This document shows positions 46,646 through 58,985 of a DNA stretch of 64,000 nt, one piece after another. The notes under the pieces are model-generated. The model ran no database searches and was not told the origin of the DNA. It worked only from the letters and a program-made list of their open reading frames with translations. Every line of letters starts with the position of its first letter. The first letter of the stretch is position 1. The DNA is from Thereva unica. Its lineage: Eukaryota; Arthropoda; Insecta; Diptera; Therevidae. The position numbers and the translations under genes are program-made. The stretch covers positions 4,628,001 to 4,692,000 of the forward strand of contig OX465281.1 of assembly GCA_949987705.1 (NCBI GenBank), read 5' to 3'.

Positions 46646-46969
46646 TATAGTGCTCTAAGGTCTCAAACTGATGTATCCTTTTTACAGTCGAAACTTAATG
46701 CCCTACAAGACTGGTGCACCACTAACAATCTTCTTCTTAACACCAGTAAGTGCCACGTAATTACCTTCTCCAGGAAAAGAAACAAACAGCTGCAAAATTA
46801 TTATCTCAATGACAATGTCTTGGATCGTGTCGATCACATTGCAGATTTAGGCATTGTCCTCGACAGCAAGCTGAACTTTAACTTACACTATGATAATATT
46901 ATTGCTAGATCCAACAAGCTGCTGGGCTTTATCAAGAGAAGAGCTAAAGAACTCGACAATGTTTGGGTT

Positions 46970-46970
<1 letters not shown>
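46642..46970 (+). pseudogene. Family B jockey-type RT, segment 2 (thumb region)
   Basis: It continues segment 1 with LYSALRSQTDVSFLQSKLNA, LQDWCTTNNLLLNTSKCHVI, TFSRKRNKQL, DRVDHIADLGIVLDSKLNF and KLLGFIKRRAKELDNVWV. It is cut by the LOA/family A insertion after GTTTGGGTTA at 46970. Confidence 0.92.
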
Positions 46971-47004
<34 letters not shown>

Positions 47005-47905
47005 GATAAATACAAGCTTAGGAATCACCCTTTGTACTACATGTCTGTCATGTCGTTCAAGTCATGGTCAGTGTCTAGTAGTAAGCTTGATTTGAAGGAT
47101 AGAGGAGAAAGGATAGGTTAGGGGTCTGGAGGGTGCGTGAGTAGTTGTCGATGAGCCTTGCGTTTAAACTCTAAGATATTATATGAGTTCGGAAACACCG
47201 ACTGCGGAAGGGAGTTCCACAATCGAGTTGTTCTATTTATAAACGAACTACTAAAACGTAATGTGCGCGAAGAGGAGGGCTGTAGCGTATGCGGGTGAGC
47301 CGAGTTGGCTAGTCTTGTGTTGCGGGAAAAAATTTGCCGTGTAGGCATGAGGTTTCTGATTTCAGTGGAACAGTCGCTATGGTAATAGCGGTAAAATTTG
47401 CTAAGGGCTGCTACATTCCTGCGATGGCTTAAAGGGTCGATGGAGGAGCAAAGGGTGCTATCGCCAATGAGTTTGATGGCGCGGTTATGCACCTTGTCCA
47501 GCCAAGCCAAGGTGGTTTTTGGGGCACCCGCCCAGATATACGAGTTGTATTCAAGGCGGGGCCGAATGAAGGACTTATAGATTGTAGCCAGAGCAGTTGG
47601 CCGAAGAAGGAATTTGCATCTCTTGAGGAAACCCAGGCATTGGGAAGCTTGTTTGGCGATTTGGAATATATGATTATTCCATCGCAGATCAGAAGATAAG
47701 GTTACGCCTAGGATGTTAAGAGATGGGTCAGCCATTACATTCTTATTGTCCACTGAGATAGAGGGACGGGTGGTGCAGGTTTTTGTAGAGATGAGACAGT
47801 ACTTAGTTTTGGTTGCGTTGAATTCGACACGATTCTTGCGGCCCCAAGCAAGAATAAGTTCAATGTCCCCGTTAATAGAATTGGACATTAGGTTGAAATG
47901 GCTGC
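46971..47905 (-). mobile_element. Family A 3' half, joined to a LOA-like element
   Basis: The minus frame aligns with the C-terminal part of the 12222-13796 RT: RKNRVEFNATKTKYCLIS, WNNHIFQIAKQASQCLGFLK, KSFIRPRLEYNSYIWAGAPK, LDKVHNRAIKLIGD, SFINRTTRLWNSLPQS, with the stop near 47118. The 3'-UTR ends in 28 T on the plus strand (46973-47000). It is open with no frameshift. The 5' boundary near 47905 abuts the 3' end of a LOA-like element in the same orientation, and the pair share one target duplication. Confidence 0.88.
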
Positions 47906-50120
47906 CCCCACCAGGGAGCCCACTTAGGCACGCTGTTGGGCCCATTGTGATGCCATTCTAGTGTTGGGACATAGTTCAGGCCATTTCAAGCCATTTTGAG
48001 CTTTTGATAAAGCGACAGAGTCTAGTGACATCAATATTTTGCAGCTCGCTCAATCCATCAAGGAAAGGTGAGCCAAGGAAGGTCCCTCTTTTCCTTGCTA
48101 GGGCGGGACATGTGCAGAGAAGATGGGAGACAGTATTTTCCTCTTCTTCATTACCACAACTTCTGCATAAGTCGTTGTGGGGAAGTCCTAATCTTTCGAC
48201 GTGTGGGCCGAAGGGACAGTGACCAGTCAGCACCTTTACCACATGGCTTATCTCCTTTTTGTTCAACTGAACAAGAGATTTTGAACGCTTTGCGTCCAAA
48301 GCTGGCCACATTGAATGAAGAGTGCGACAAACAGTTGCTGTGGTCCATCTCAGCCCAGCTCGAGCTAAGCTGATTTTTCTCACAGCTAGTTTATAGGTGG
48401 CTAAGGGCATTCCCATTCGGGTTAAGTATGGGGTCCTCTCCAGTTCGGTTCCCTGTCTAGCAAGCTCATCTGCCCTACAGTTCCCCTAATCCCACTGTAT
48501 CCAGGAACCCAACACAGTGTTATATCAAACTGAGTGGCAGTCCCACACAGAGACCTGCGGCAGTTCAGAAGAGTTGTGGATGTTGTGACGACAGAATTAA
48601 GAGCCTTGAGGGCCGCTTGGCTATCCGATAGAATACGTATATTCTTATGAAATATATTTTTTATCTTCAACCATTCTAGAGCCTCCCAGATCGCAGTTAC
48701 TTCCGCTTGGAAGACGCTGCAGTGGTCGGGTAGACGAAGAGAGGTATTTATATTTAATGCCTCGGAAAAGATACCAGAGCCTACACTGTTCCCAATTTTT
48801 GAGCCATCTGTGAAGATACATAGTGACCCAGTTGGGACAACACCATCTGTCCAGTCATCTCTGGCCGGAATGATGGTATTGAAACCTTTCTCCAAGGTCC
48901 ACGTAGGTGTAGTATAGTCTAGGTCATTCGCAGCGATGGCGAACTTCCTAAGAATGGATGAGTGGCCATATGAGTATGGAGTCCATCCAAGAGAAGCCTT
49001 TGTCCTGGCATTTGCTCGGCATTCGCTCGGCGTGTATGTCCAAAGGAGTAAGATGCAATAAGACATCCAGCGTAGCTGTAGGGGTGCTTCTCATTGCACC
49101 ACTGATACACAGTTCAGCTGTTCTTTGGACTCTTTCCAGTATCTTACGATACGTAATCTTCTGTAATGCAGTCCACCGTACCGATATGCCATGCATAAGT
49201 ATAGGTCTGATTACAGCTGTATAGAGCCAGTGGACGATGCGGGGTTTAAGGCCCCAGTTGACTCCGATCGTTCTTTGGCATTAGAAGAGAGCTGTTTTGG
49301 CCTTATTTGCTCTTTCTAAAAGATTCGGCCTCCATGTTAGTTTCCTATCGAGTACGAGACCTAGAAATTTCGCATCCTCCTTTAGATGCAGTGTTTCATT
49401 GCAAAGTCTTAAAGAAGGAAAATTGGGAAGTCTATGTTTCTTTGTAAGAGCACTACTTCAGTCTTGGCTGGGTTGACGCCTAGACCCTTTGTAGTAACCC
49501 AATGAGCAAGAGTATCCAATGCTTGTTGCATTATATCTCTTCTTGTTGAAATGTACTTCCGGTCACCACCAGCACAATATCATCAGCATAGGCCACCGTG
49601 GTGCACCCAGACTCCTTTAGAGTTATCAGCACTTCATTGACTGTCATATTCCAAAGGAGCGGCGATAAGACCCCACCTTGTGGTGTGCCTCTTCTAACCC
49701 GCCTGACTTCTTCCGAAAACCCCAGGCTAGGCTATGACCCTGCACCCCAGCAGCTGATTAATAAAGGACCTGGAGCACCCATCAACATTCAGACGCCGGA
49801 GTGCCCTCGTGACCGCAGAAGGTTCAACATTGTTGAAAGCACCTTCAATATCTAAGAAAGCAGCCAACGTGAATTCCTTGAATTCAAGGGATCTTTCGAT
49901 GACCGCTACCGGGGAATGGAGAGCAGTGTCTACTGATTTACCTTTCGTGTAGGCATGCTGCGAGGGAGAAAGCAGTTTTCTATCAATGCTTTGCTTAACA
50001 TGAATCTCCACAAGTCTTTCTAGTATCTTGAGGAGAAAGGATGTGAGACATATAGGTCTCAAGTCTTTTGGATTGTAGTAGGAGATTTTACCCGGTTTTA
50101 GAATGAAAGCCACCTTTGCT
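47906..50120 (-). pseudogene. LOA-like non-LTR retrotransposon (RT, RNase H, zinc motif), 5'-truncated
   Basis: Minus-strand parts in order: RT fingers, FILKPGKISYYNPKDLRPIC (about 50100), SQHAYTKGKSVDTALH, LAAFLDIEGAFNNV; the palm with GGVLSPLLWNM and AYADDIVLVV (about 49570-49600); a frameshifted thumb at 49220-49560; RNase H with CIFTDGSKIGNSVGSGIF, FQAEVTAIWEALEWL and ILSDSQAALKAL, each keeping its acidic residue, then WVPGYSGIRG where WVPGH is usual; and a C-terminal zinc-type motif CRSCGNEEEENTVSHLLCTC with the stop near 47976. A short 3'-UTR runs to about 47906. Carrying RNase H after RT fits LOA or the related I/R1 group. Several frameshifts make it inactive. Confidence 0.88.
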
Positions 50121-50132
50121 ATGTTTAGGTTA

Positions 50133-50480
50133 CTAAAGGCTTGTTTTGCTCATTAGTTCGTCCTATTCTTGAATATGCGTGCCAAATCTGGTACCCTATA
50201 TTTCAAGTTAGTATAAACCGAATAGAATCTGTCCAAAAGAAGTTCCTTCTTTTCGCGCTTAGGAACCTCTATAATCATTTTCATAACCTTCCTCACTGTA
50301 AGGACAGGCTCAAAATCCTTGATCTCTTGCCTCTATCCCTTAGACGGAAATTGCTTATATCTTGTTTTACCCTGGATGTCCTGAATAATAACCTTAAGGT
50401 GCAGTTATGCCAGACACAATCAAATTTAATGATACTCGACAAACAAGACATTCCAAACTACTTATAGAGTACCCGCATCG
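50133..50480 (+). pseudogene. Family B jockey-type RT, segment 3 (C-terminus)
   Basis: The frame resumes TKGLFCSLVRPILEYACQIW, then RIESVQKKFLLFALRNLYNH, LKILDLLPLSLRRKLL and DIPNYL. When the 46971-50120 insertion and one target copy are set aside, the frame of segment 2 runs into this segment without a shift. The stop is at 50465-50467. Confidence 0.92.
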
Positions 50481-53400
50481 CATTACCTTCAATACCTACG
50501 CGACCTGTTTCTTTCCCTCAATTAACAAAATTTCCTATAAAAGAAAAATAATTTCCCTGTTGTCCTCCTGATTTCTTACTAACACTATAGACTTATTATG
50601 AATTATTGTGATGTCATATTTTGCAATCCGCCCTATGTCCCATGAGGGATTAAAGGGGCACAAAGAAGAAGATATTTTGCAAACTCTCTGGCCCAACTGG
50701 CGTATTACCTACTAACGTTTATCTTTCGTTATTCTTATTTTTTTGTCATGTGTGCGCCCGCCAGATTTATTCCAAACCCAAGTACTGTTTTACTCAACGG
50801 TACCCCAACTAAGTACAAACCACGTCGAATGCTGCTTGACCTACGATTGATGTTTACGATCCTTAGTATAGAACGAAACACCAATAATAAAAAGACATAA
50901 TTTTTGACATTAAACTACACAATTAAAACGACCACGGCTTCAACCCTCACCCAAAGCACCCTCAGTATAATTTTTATATGCCAATTAAACTTTGCTTCGG
51001 AATGGTCTTTCCCCATTCAGTCAGTAGAAACATTATCTCCAATGAATATGCAAAGATACTTTATTCCCTACTAAACATAAAAATAAAAAATTGCATTGAA
51101 GAGAATCAAATAAATAAATTAACTGCGATCAAGATTGTGGAATGTGATTTTTTTTTTTTTTTGAAATAAAATACCACGATTTACTTTCCACACCCCCGTG
51201 GCGCCCGAAAAGGACCAAAGGTATCAGATCACAAAATACATTGAATCCATCGTTTTAGCTATCGCCCCACAGCATCGGCACTAAAAACAGAATGTCACGA
51301 CAATTACGAGAAATCCATTCCGTAAATTCAAACAAGATAAAAAGTCATTTTACAAAAAAACAGACAAGCCCCAAACAATAAAAGGACCAGCATCCCCCCA
51401 CCCGTAATTGAAACATTAAAAGGCCACCGTACATACATATACAGGAATTTTTACAATTTTCCATTGGGCTGTGTGTATGTGTGTGTGTGTGTATATCAAA
51501 GTATACAGCGGTGTTTCAGAGGTGGCAAGGATAAGGCCCGAAGTGCCGAAAGACACAGGGAAAAAATCTTGGAGAGGAATCCCGGCGCACAAAGAGAGTG
51601 TAATTGGCAAAGTAATTTTATTACAACCTTTCGACACTTTCGGAGATAAATCCACAGGAAATTTGAAACCATTTCCCGGCTGTGATACGGACACATTCAA
51701 GCCAACGATTCTCACTGGAGAGAGCGGGCGGCGGTAAAGAGCCTCGGCAATAAAGGACCATCTCTAACCGAATATCCTCGCTCGCTCGCTATAACGTTTC
51801 TGGGATGTAATCCCGGACAGCAACAACAACGACAACAACAAAAAATTGAATTTGCCCCTGGAGCATAACAACAAATTAACCACCTGCCAGTATGAGTTTT
51901 ATATGCCCGCAATCGTACAGGATAAAACCGGGTGTATACATCTCTACAACTACACCGAAACACCCTCGTGGATATATATAGTGGTGGTTGTATGGCCAGT
52001 TAAGCCAGAGCCATCCAAAGTAATATCCTCCCGGGGACCAGGAGAAAGGGACGGCAAAAACCATACCGGCGAGCAATTTACTTTCAGCGGCCCCAGAAGA
52101 CCCTTTCACCCCATCTGGATGCTGGGATGCGAGGGGCTCACATTACCCCAGTTTACCTCGTCTTTAAGGACGAACAATGATGAGATGAGGGCATCTTCAT
52201 CAGGACTTTTTATTGCCAATAGCATCAATTAGTCAACTTGGGTGTGCCCCGCGACCTCCCCCGCACCCCCCTCCAAAGTGCGGTTGGAGTGAGTCCTTCC
52301 TTCTATATGTATGTATGTGTAAGTGTGTGCGTCCGCAATGCTGCTATATAGACAAGACTCTACTAATGCTCTATGTCAACAATAGTCGACAGTCCGGGTA
52401 CTATTCCGCGCACCTCTTACTACCGAACAATTGATGGGCCTCTGAATGGGGATGTCAGGAAAATGTTCTTTCCGTGAAGGACGACAAAAGGATTTGTTCG
52501 TTGTCTTTGTTGTCGCTCCCGGCCGCCGCCGCCGACGCGCACAAGACGTTTCTTTTTCCCTGCAGGAATAGAGACACTCGAAGGTTAGTTAAACACTCGT
52601 TATATAAACAAAGCGCATATCGAGCCTGGGCCTCCAGGGCGAGGGCCGAGAGGGGATATCGAGTCGGAACGTGATTTGTATCTCATTCGAGTACTTTTCG
52701 TATTTTCCTGCCCTCATTTTGTGTTATGAGCGGCGCTCCACTTAAATTGGCCAACCCAATTGGAGCCCCCTTCCTGGCATCTTAAAAAACTCCCACGACT
52801 GGCAAACCCACCCTGGCACCCAATCGTGTCCCTCGTCCTCGCCGAGTTCGCTATCATCTGCGAGGAGGCGCTCTGCAAGACGTGAAATTCCACTTGTCGC
52901 TACTTTTTTGTGCTTTTCATCTTGTAGAAATGTACTACAGGAAGACAATTCCATTGTTGCCGAAGGAGAGTATCTCCTCCTTGAAGGAGGCATCTGAAAG
53001 GTCTCTTAGAAGCTCTTCAATCACTGAACAATGAAAACTGGAACAAAGTATATTTAGCTACGTCAAAGCTGGTTTAACTAAACAGAAGGAAATTCTCGGT
53101 AAAAATTCAATCAATTTCAACAAATTCCTTCGTTCGGTATTCATGGATTGTTCCGTTTGAAGTGCATTCAGCATTTAAGTGTTTTCGTTTTTCTTTTTAT
53201 TTATTTTATTTTATTTCATTTCGTTTTCCCTTTTTTTGTAGGTGTGTGTGTGCGGAAATGTTTGATCATGCCTTTGCCTTGTGCATTGTTATCTCTCGGT
53301 ACATTTTTTTTTATACAACAACATATTTTCCTGGAAAATTTTAACCAACCAACCAACTTCAGAGCCGGCAAGCAAGGATATATACCTGCCGCTAGGATAA

Positions 53401-54770
53401 CAAACCCGCTACCTGGTAAATCTAGTTCAAAGGTAAATTCCGTATCGTTATTCAGCCGAAACCATCGCAATGTAATAATGCAGGCACTTCTAACAAGGAG
53501 CAGAAATAAATTCCCCTTGTTAAGCACACGATTGACGCACACTAACACACCTACCCACCATAATCCCCAATGCATTTTAATATAACACAAGCCGTGTCCT
53601 TCGTTGTCCTGTGGGGTTGGCCCGGCCCACAACCATGACACAAAAACCTTTAACCATTTTAAATGCATTTCGGATTATTCAAAAACAACAATTTCACTTT
53701 CGTCACGTACAACGACGAGTCCTAGCTCTAGGACAGAGACTATTGTGCAACCAAAAAGGACACCCAGACTACAACTGCACGAATCGAATATGAAATATGT
53801 CGCTTTGCACGCCCAGTATGCCCCGGCCCTGACTCTCTCTCCCTCTCTCGAAGGGATCTAGGATTTCATCCCATGTTGTAAATTGCAAAAACGTGGCCAA
53901 CTTCACAGGACCTTCCCGTTTCGTGATGACACCAAACACTGAAATTTCACCGAAAATTCTCCCCACTCATCGTGATAAAACTGTGAAATCTTGACATGCC
54001 ATCAGACAGGATCCTATGTCTTCGTCTGTTGTTCTGCTCTGCCTCGCATATATACAAGGCTACAATTGCATGTCCAATAAATAAATTCGGGAACAAAGGA
54101 TTAAAGGATTCTCGGGCGCCATGCCATCTCCTATTTAGTGTGAAACACGTGAAACGCAATAACCAGTGCCGCCGCGCCGCTTGCATATCATAAAGTGATT
54201 TAATTGCACGAAAACGACTGCTTGTAAAAAGGATACTGCTGTGTGTGAAAACATGGTTCGCCCGGTACGGTGGTAGGGACTTAATGATTGCAGTAAGCGT
54301 GAATAACATGATTCTTTTTTGTTGTTGTTGCTGGGTGTTTGGAAATTATTACCTGTTTTGTGAGAAGTGCTCGTTTGCGGGGTTTTGTTTGTTTTTGATA
54401 GTTGCTGGTTGACTTTGTGGTGTCGAGGCTGGTCGTTTTGGTATGAGGCCAATTTTGGTATAATTTAGAGCAATGGCTAGCCGAAGTTGTAACCAATAGC
54501 TGCACTGTACAAATTTGATACATTAGACACTGTCCAATGAACTCCTTCAGGGGTTTGAAAACTGCATTATTGCGGTTCGAAACTGCTTCCTCTAATTCAT
54601 CAGAGATAGTGTCGTTTGGTTCACTATAAAAACATTGGTCTGGTTTAGACTAGCTCACTTTGGAGAGGGGAGGCTTGTTTAGGATAGTTGCTTAATAGTA
54701 CAACCGGACCCCAGTGTAATAGTGCAACAAACCGTCTAACTAACTAACAAGACTGCACCTTAGCCATAGT
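50481..54770. other. Long non-coding stretch with simple repeats
   Basis: The family B 3'-UTR may continue to about 50650. Beyond it are a T-run at 51149-51162, TG repeats at 51471-51493, CAA repeats at 51820-51842, and CT-rich blocks. Frames overlap on both strands without domains; no exon was recognised. Confidence 0.45.
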
Positions 54771-54774
54771 TACA

Positions 54775-56195
54775 ATATGCCTTGGTTTACAGGCCATGTT
54801 TACTGGGTACCTTCAAAATAACTGCATCACCACCTCTAGTTGGAAAGAGGTTAAAGTAGTTTTTATAGCTACGGCAGGAAAAGCCTCCCACGTAACACCC
54901 AAAGAGTTCAGGCCAATCAGCCTATCTTCCTTTCTATTAAAGACTTTAGAAAGGCTTGTCGAAATATATCTGAGGCAGACAAGTGAAATTGCGATCGTAA
55001 CTATCGCCATCAAAATATATCTTTAGCTTCCCAGCCTACATCTTTTATCAATGTCCTCCATGGCATATATCTGCATAACCACCTCATCCCAAGACAGTTA
55101 TTATGTATACCCTATCAAACTTGGTCGCACTTAGCGCCAACTAAATGCCTATAATGACCCATTATTTATCAAAATAATAATTGGGATAGCTTTAATCGCC
55201 CTGGAACTGATTATGATCTAAAGGAACCCAAACCGGTTTTAGTTCCCAGGCTCAATCGATCATATACCTACCTATGTGTCGTATCTATGAACCAGCTGTT
55301 GTGGCGCATAGAGGCAGATGGGCATCACGTCCTGGCGTGCCCGGGTGACGTTGTTATCATCACAAAAGGAAAATTTTCTTGCCCTCTCAAGCTGGAATGC
55401 CACCAGTGGTCTCAGGGTTAACCCATTAAAAACGGAACTGGTCCTCTTCATGTGGAGGTATAAAACCCCACAGTTTTCAGGATGCCATAAACTTCTTTAC
55501 TGATGGCTTTAAGCTCGAGGGCCGAATACCATGAGGAGTCTTTTTCCCAGAACTTGGGATTGAAGTCTCCTTCCGACTAACCCAATCACTGCAGTGTATA
55601 TCAAGCGAAGGTTCTAGCTATACATAAAGTTGTTCTAATAATCAACCAGCAAGGCGATAGAAATCGGACTATCTGAATCTTCTCGGATAGTCAGGCGGCT
55701 CTGAAAGCCCTGCGCTCTTGCACAACTCTGAAAGTCGCAGATGTCTTAACGAGATGGCCCCAGCAGTTCAGGATCCTTCTCGTAAGGGTGCCCGGTCATC
55801 GAAATATAGAGAGAAATTCTAAAGCTGACGAACTGGCTAGGAAATTCACGACAGACCGCCGCTCTCCATCCAGGAAAGGAACTTTTAAACTCTAATGCAA
55901 ACAGCACACAATGCAATAAGCAAAAATGGAGGGATCTTAATAAATCCACTCTGGCCAAAATAACCTGGCCTTCTTATGATCTATGAATCACTTGAGTCTC
56001 GAGAGACAAGAAACCTCTCAGTTATAGTTAGAGTGTTGACCGTCTCATAGGGACGCATGCGGCTCGCTTAGACCTTGAGACCAAACTTTGTGAAACTCTT
56101 TATCATCATAGTTGTACGAGCGTAAACGTTTCTTCATTCCTTATGTTATCACGTATATTAAACCTAGTTCGAAAAGAGGAAGCTTAAGAAATAAT
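54775..56195 (+). pseudogene. LOA-like non-LTR retrotransposon remnant, RT to C-terminus
   Basis: Plus-strand parts: SSWKEVKVVFI, KEFRPISLSSFLLKTLERLV (54832-54980); a damaged palm near 55310-55360 (GHHVLACPGDVVIITKGKF); NPLKTELVLFM near 55420; an RNase H start (TDGFKLEGRIP) near 55500; SDSQAALKAL-like DNA near 55686-55715; VPGHRNIERNSKADELARKF near 55788-55845; and a C-terminal LDLETKLCETLYHH segment near 56070-56110, where the zinc motif of the 47.9-kb copy would lie. Frames change often and the palm is partly deleted, so it is dead. Confidence 0.8.
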
Positions 56196-56755
56196 CTATA
56201 GAGCGTCCACAAGTTTTCCGTATGACTTTCTTCTTTTTTGAAAATTTCCAATACCATTGTAAAGCAATATAGTTCTTGAATATTTATATTATGAAAAATG
56301 TGGATGAACATTTCTTCAGGATTCGCGAATTCTATAAGCGTCTCAAAGACATTGTTCGTAAGTAAATCCACTGATCATAACATTTTGGAAAGTGCCTCAA
56401 CTTTAGCTAAACATCTGCGCGAACGTTAGGTGGTATTGAACTTGAACACCACGCCATATCTGTGGATGTTTCTTAGGGCTTAATCCCACCAATCGCTAGT
56501 TTTTAATCGTATCCCACCGCTGCCACCAAGTTTTATGTAACGAGTTTTGACCTCTTGGAACTTATAAGCTTGGTGTCCCTTGGCTTCAAAATTATAAGAT
56601 GCGTCAGTCCTTGTCCTCGTCATCGTAAAATCATGTTCAATTTACACAAGTACAGTTTACATGAAGGTCCGTTGTTAGACTGATATCTTAACATCTTAAA
56701 CGGGGTTATGTGATAGAATGATCATATATTTCAGACCACTAAACTAGTGCTTTGG
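56196..56755. other. Unassigned stretch
   Basis: A 76-codon minus frame (56141-56371) has no recognisable motif. Nothing else is visible. Confidence 0.4.
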
Positions 56756-56759
56756 TTTT

Positions 56760-57075
56760 CTTGAAAGATGTAAATTGTTACCTAAACGAGGGGATGTGGT
56801 TGTAATTCACAAGTCCTACCATCATCCCACCATTGACTATAACTCGCTTGTATGGACCGAGGCATCTCATACTGCCATGTCAAAATTATCATGGATAGCT
56901 CCATTGTCTCCTGGACCACAGAAAGTCTTGTTAGCCTCACTCGAAGGCAATGTTTTTTCTTCTACACAAGTCATTCTACACTCATTCATAAACAGAACTT
57001 CTAGATTGCGGAACAATCTTCCGAACTCACAAAAGTTTAAACCTAAGTACCATCGCTTTCTCCTTTAACACCCCA
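56760..57075 (+). pseudogene. Family A C-terminal fragment
   Basis: A 97-codon plus frame reads VVIHKSYHHPTIDYNSLVW, matching IYKSYIRPRLEYNSHIW, and ends HSFINRTSRLRNNLPNS, KYHRFLL, matching SFMNRTTRLWNNLPQS and VHRHFLL. The middle is shortened. Confidence 0.75.
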
Positions 57076-57830
57076 CAAACAAACAAATGTTGCCCACTTT
57101 TTCTGACGGCTAATAAGGTCAGTCAGTCAGCCTCAAATTTGAATCAATAGCTTCTGCAATCGTAGACCTAACTCACTTTGAATGGTGACTAACAACCTGT
57201 ACCAAACTCATCCAATAATATTTTCAGGTGTACCAAACATAATCCAAATATTTTCACACATCATGAAAGTCATGTTTCCTTCCTTACTCCTCCTCTGAAC
57301 TGTGCTCATCAATAACTAAAAACAACTTTGTGGTTGACAAAACCTGGATGACACAGCGACTTTATACATACATATTGTTCCAAATGTGATTTCTTTTGTT
57401 CCTTTGCAACGTTTCAATAACTTGAGTACATCTGCATTTTATTTTCAGGATACTCACTCACAAAGGACCTTTTCTCTCTCGTGTCTACACCTTCCTTCGT
57501 CAGATTTTCATTCTTTCTTTGTTGCTTGAGCAGCATTCCATGTCGATGAAATCGTTTCTGTGATTCGTGTTGCCTTTTCACCCAGGATCGCTCCTGTTTC
57601 GTGTAACTTTTGTTTGAAAACTTTGATATGTTTTCTTCATGTCCTGTGAAATTAGTTTCCGGGGGTGGGGGTGATGTAAAAATATGTATTTTTTTTTATT
57701 GTCTCTGTTTTGTGTTTACTTTAATTTTTGAAAATAACTTCAAGTTTTTTTTTTCGGGGTGTAAGTTTGGGTTAATCAAGAAATGATGTTGTGGTTTGAA
57801 AAATTGAGCATGAGGTGGTGCGAACTATTT
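57076..57830. other. Non-coding stretch, no gene seen
   Basis: T-rich, with T runs near 57690-57698 and 57745-57753 and a G run near 57661-57670. No frame above 60 codons. Confidence 0.5.
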
Positions 57831-57835
57831 AAAAA

Positions 57836-58325
57836 GAACCATAGATTACAATCAATATACTCTGGGAGCATTCTTAGACATTAAAAGTGCCTTTAACAAT
57901 GTACGTGTAGTCCTTAACGTAGAAGCAAGCCTTAGGCAATCGAAGGCTGCTATGTTGAGCTTGAGAATAATCCAAACAGGGAATTAAGATTGTAAATAAA
58001 CACCCTAACAGAGGTACTCTACAAGGAGAAGGTGTCCCGCAATAACCAATGCTAGTAACGATAGATTTTCGAACACTCAAGGCCCTGAAGGCACTCTCAA
58101 GTGAAAGTTTTCTCCCAAAATGATTGTAGGGTGCTTTAACGTTGATTGGGAGTATCAGGGTAATGAGGCTGCAGAAAAGCTCGCGAGGAAGAGGTCTGAC
58201 ACATTGGTCTAGAGAGCCCAGTACTTATTTGTGGTATCCCATGGTCCACCTCTAAGTCCCTGATAGAGGACTGGGTTAAGGGAGTTAGCCTAGCCTTCTG
58301 GAAATCAGTCCCAGGCCTAAAGATC
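57836..58325 (+). pseudogene. LOA-like retrotransposon remnant with internal deletion
   Basis: TIDYNQYTLGAFLDIKSAFN, then NVRVVLNVEASL, matches the palm of the 47.9-kb LOA element (LAAFLDIEGAFNNVEP). A degenerate RGTLQGEGVPQ is the QGG loop. It then jumps to the end of RNase H, with WEYQGNEAAEKLARKRSD near 58150-58200, followed by a C-terminal scrap. The part between YADD and RNase H is missing. Confidence 0.75.
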
Positions 58326-58349
58326 TGATAAGACCTTTGGTCTTTAGAA

Positions 58350-58985
58350 GCTTTACTTTAAGCAGGGCGGACCTTAGGCTGTTGATGGCATATCTGACTG
58401 CCTGCGATACCCCCTCCACAAGCAGCAGATTGATTGCTGTTTTGCCGCTTAACCGTCGGATTGTCTGGTACAGCATCCGGTACCAGCACACTTCTCGTTC
58501 CGGTTTCATTTCGTTCGATCGTCGGTATTACTCGAAACCGACGTCTTTTATACGTATCCGCTGATCGACGAGGTCCAGGCAGTTGTCCGAAATCCATAGC
58601 TGCGTCCGCATATGGATAGGTGAACACAACTCCATTGCACACCTCACAATGAACTCCGATAATTGCCTTTCTTCTACATCGATATGGTCCGGTATTGCGA
58701 GCGCACCGAACTTTTTGGATAATACCTTTTGAAACTCTCTGGCTCGTGGTGGCGCTGTTTTCCTCGATCTTTGTAATCGCATCTGCAGTTTCGCTCGAAC
58801 AAGATAATGGTCGGACCCGCAAATCGGCTCTCACATTGCACGTACACCTTTGATCGACTGGAATCTTGCGTTGATCAAAACATAGTCTAACATCGCTGAG
58901 ACGTTGCCAGATAGATCTCGTTAGGCGAGTTGGTGTTTGAGTGGATGGTAGAAGATTTTTTTTTGTTAGTTCTACTGGGATGTTT
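58350..58985 (-). pseudogene. RTE-like endonuclease end and linker remnant
   Basis: Minus-strand fragments: HPLKHQL, LSGNVSAMLDYVLINARFQS, and CGSDHYLVRAKLQMRLQRSR, the C-terminal half of an APE endonuclease with its DYVLI and SDH blocks. A linker (HIDVEERQLSEF) follows, resembling the region between endonuclease and RT in RTE elements. Frames shift. It lies tail to tail with the LOA remnant on its left. Confidence 0.65.
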
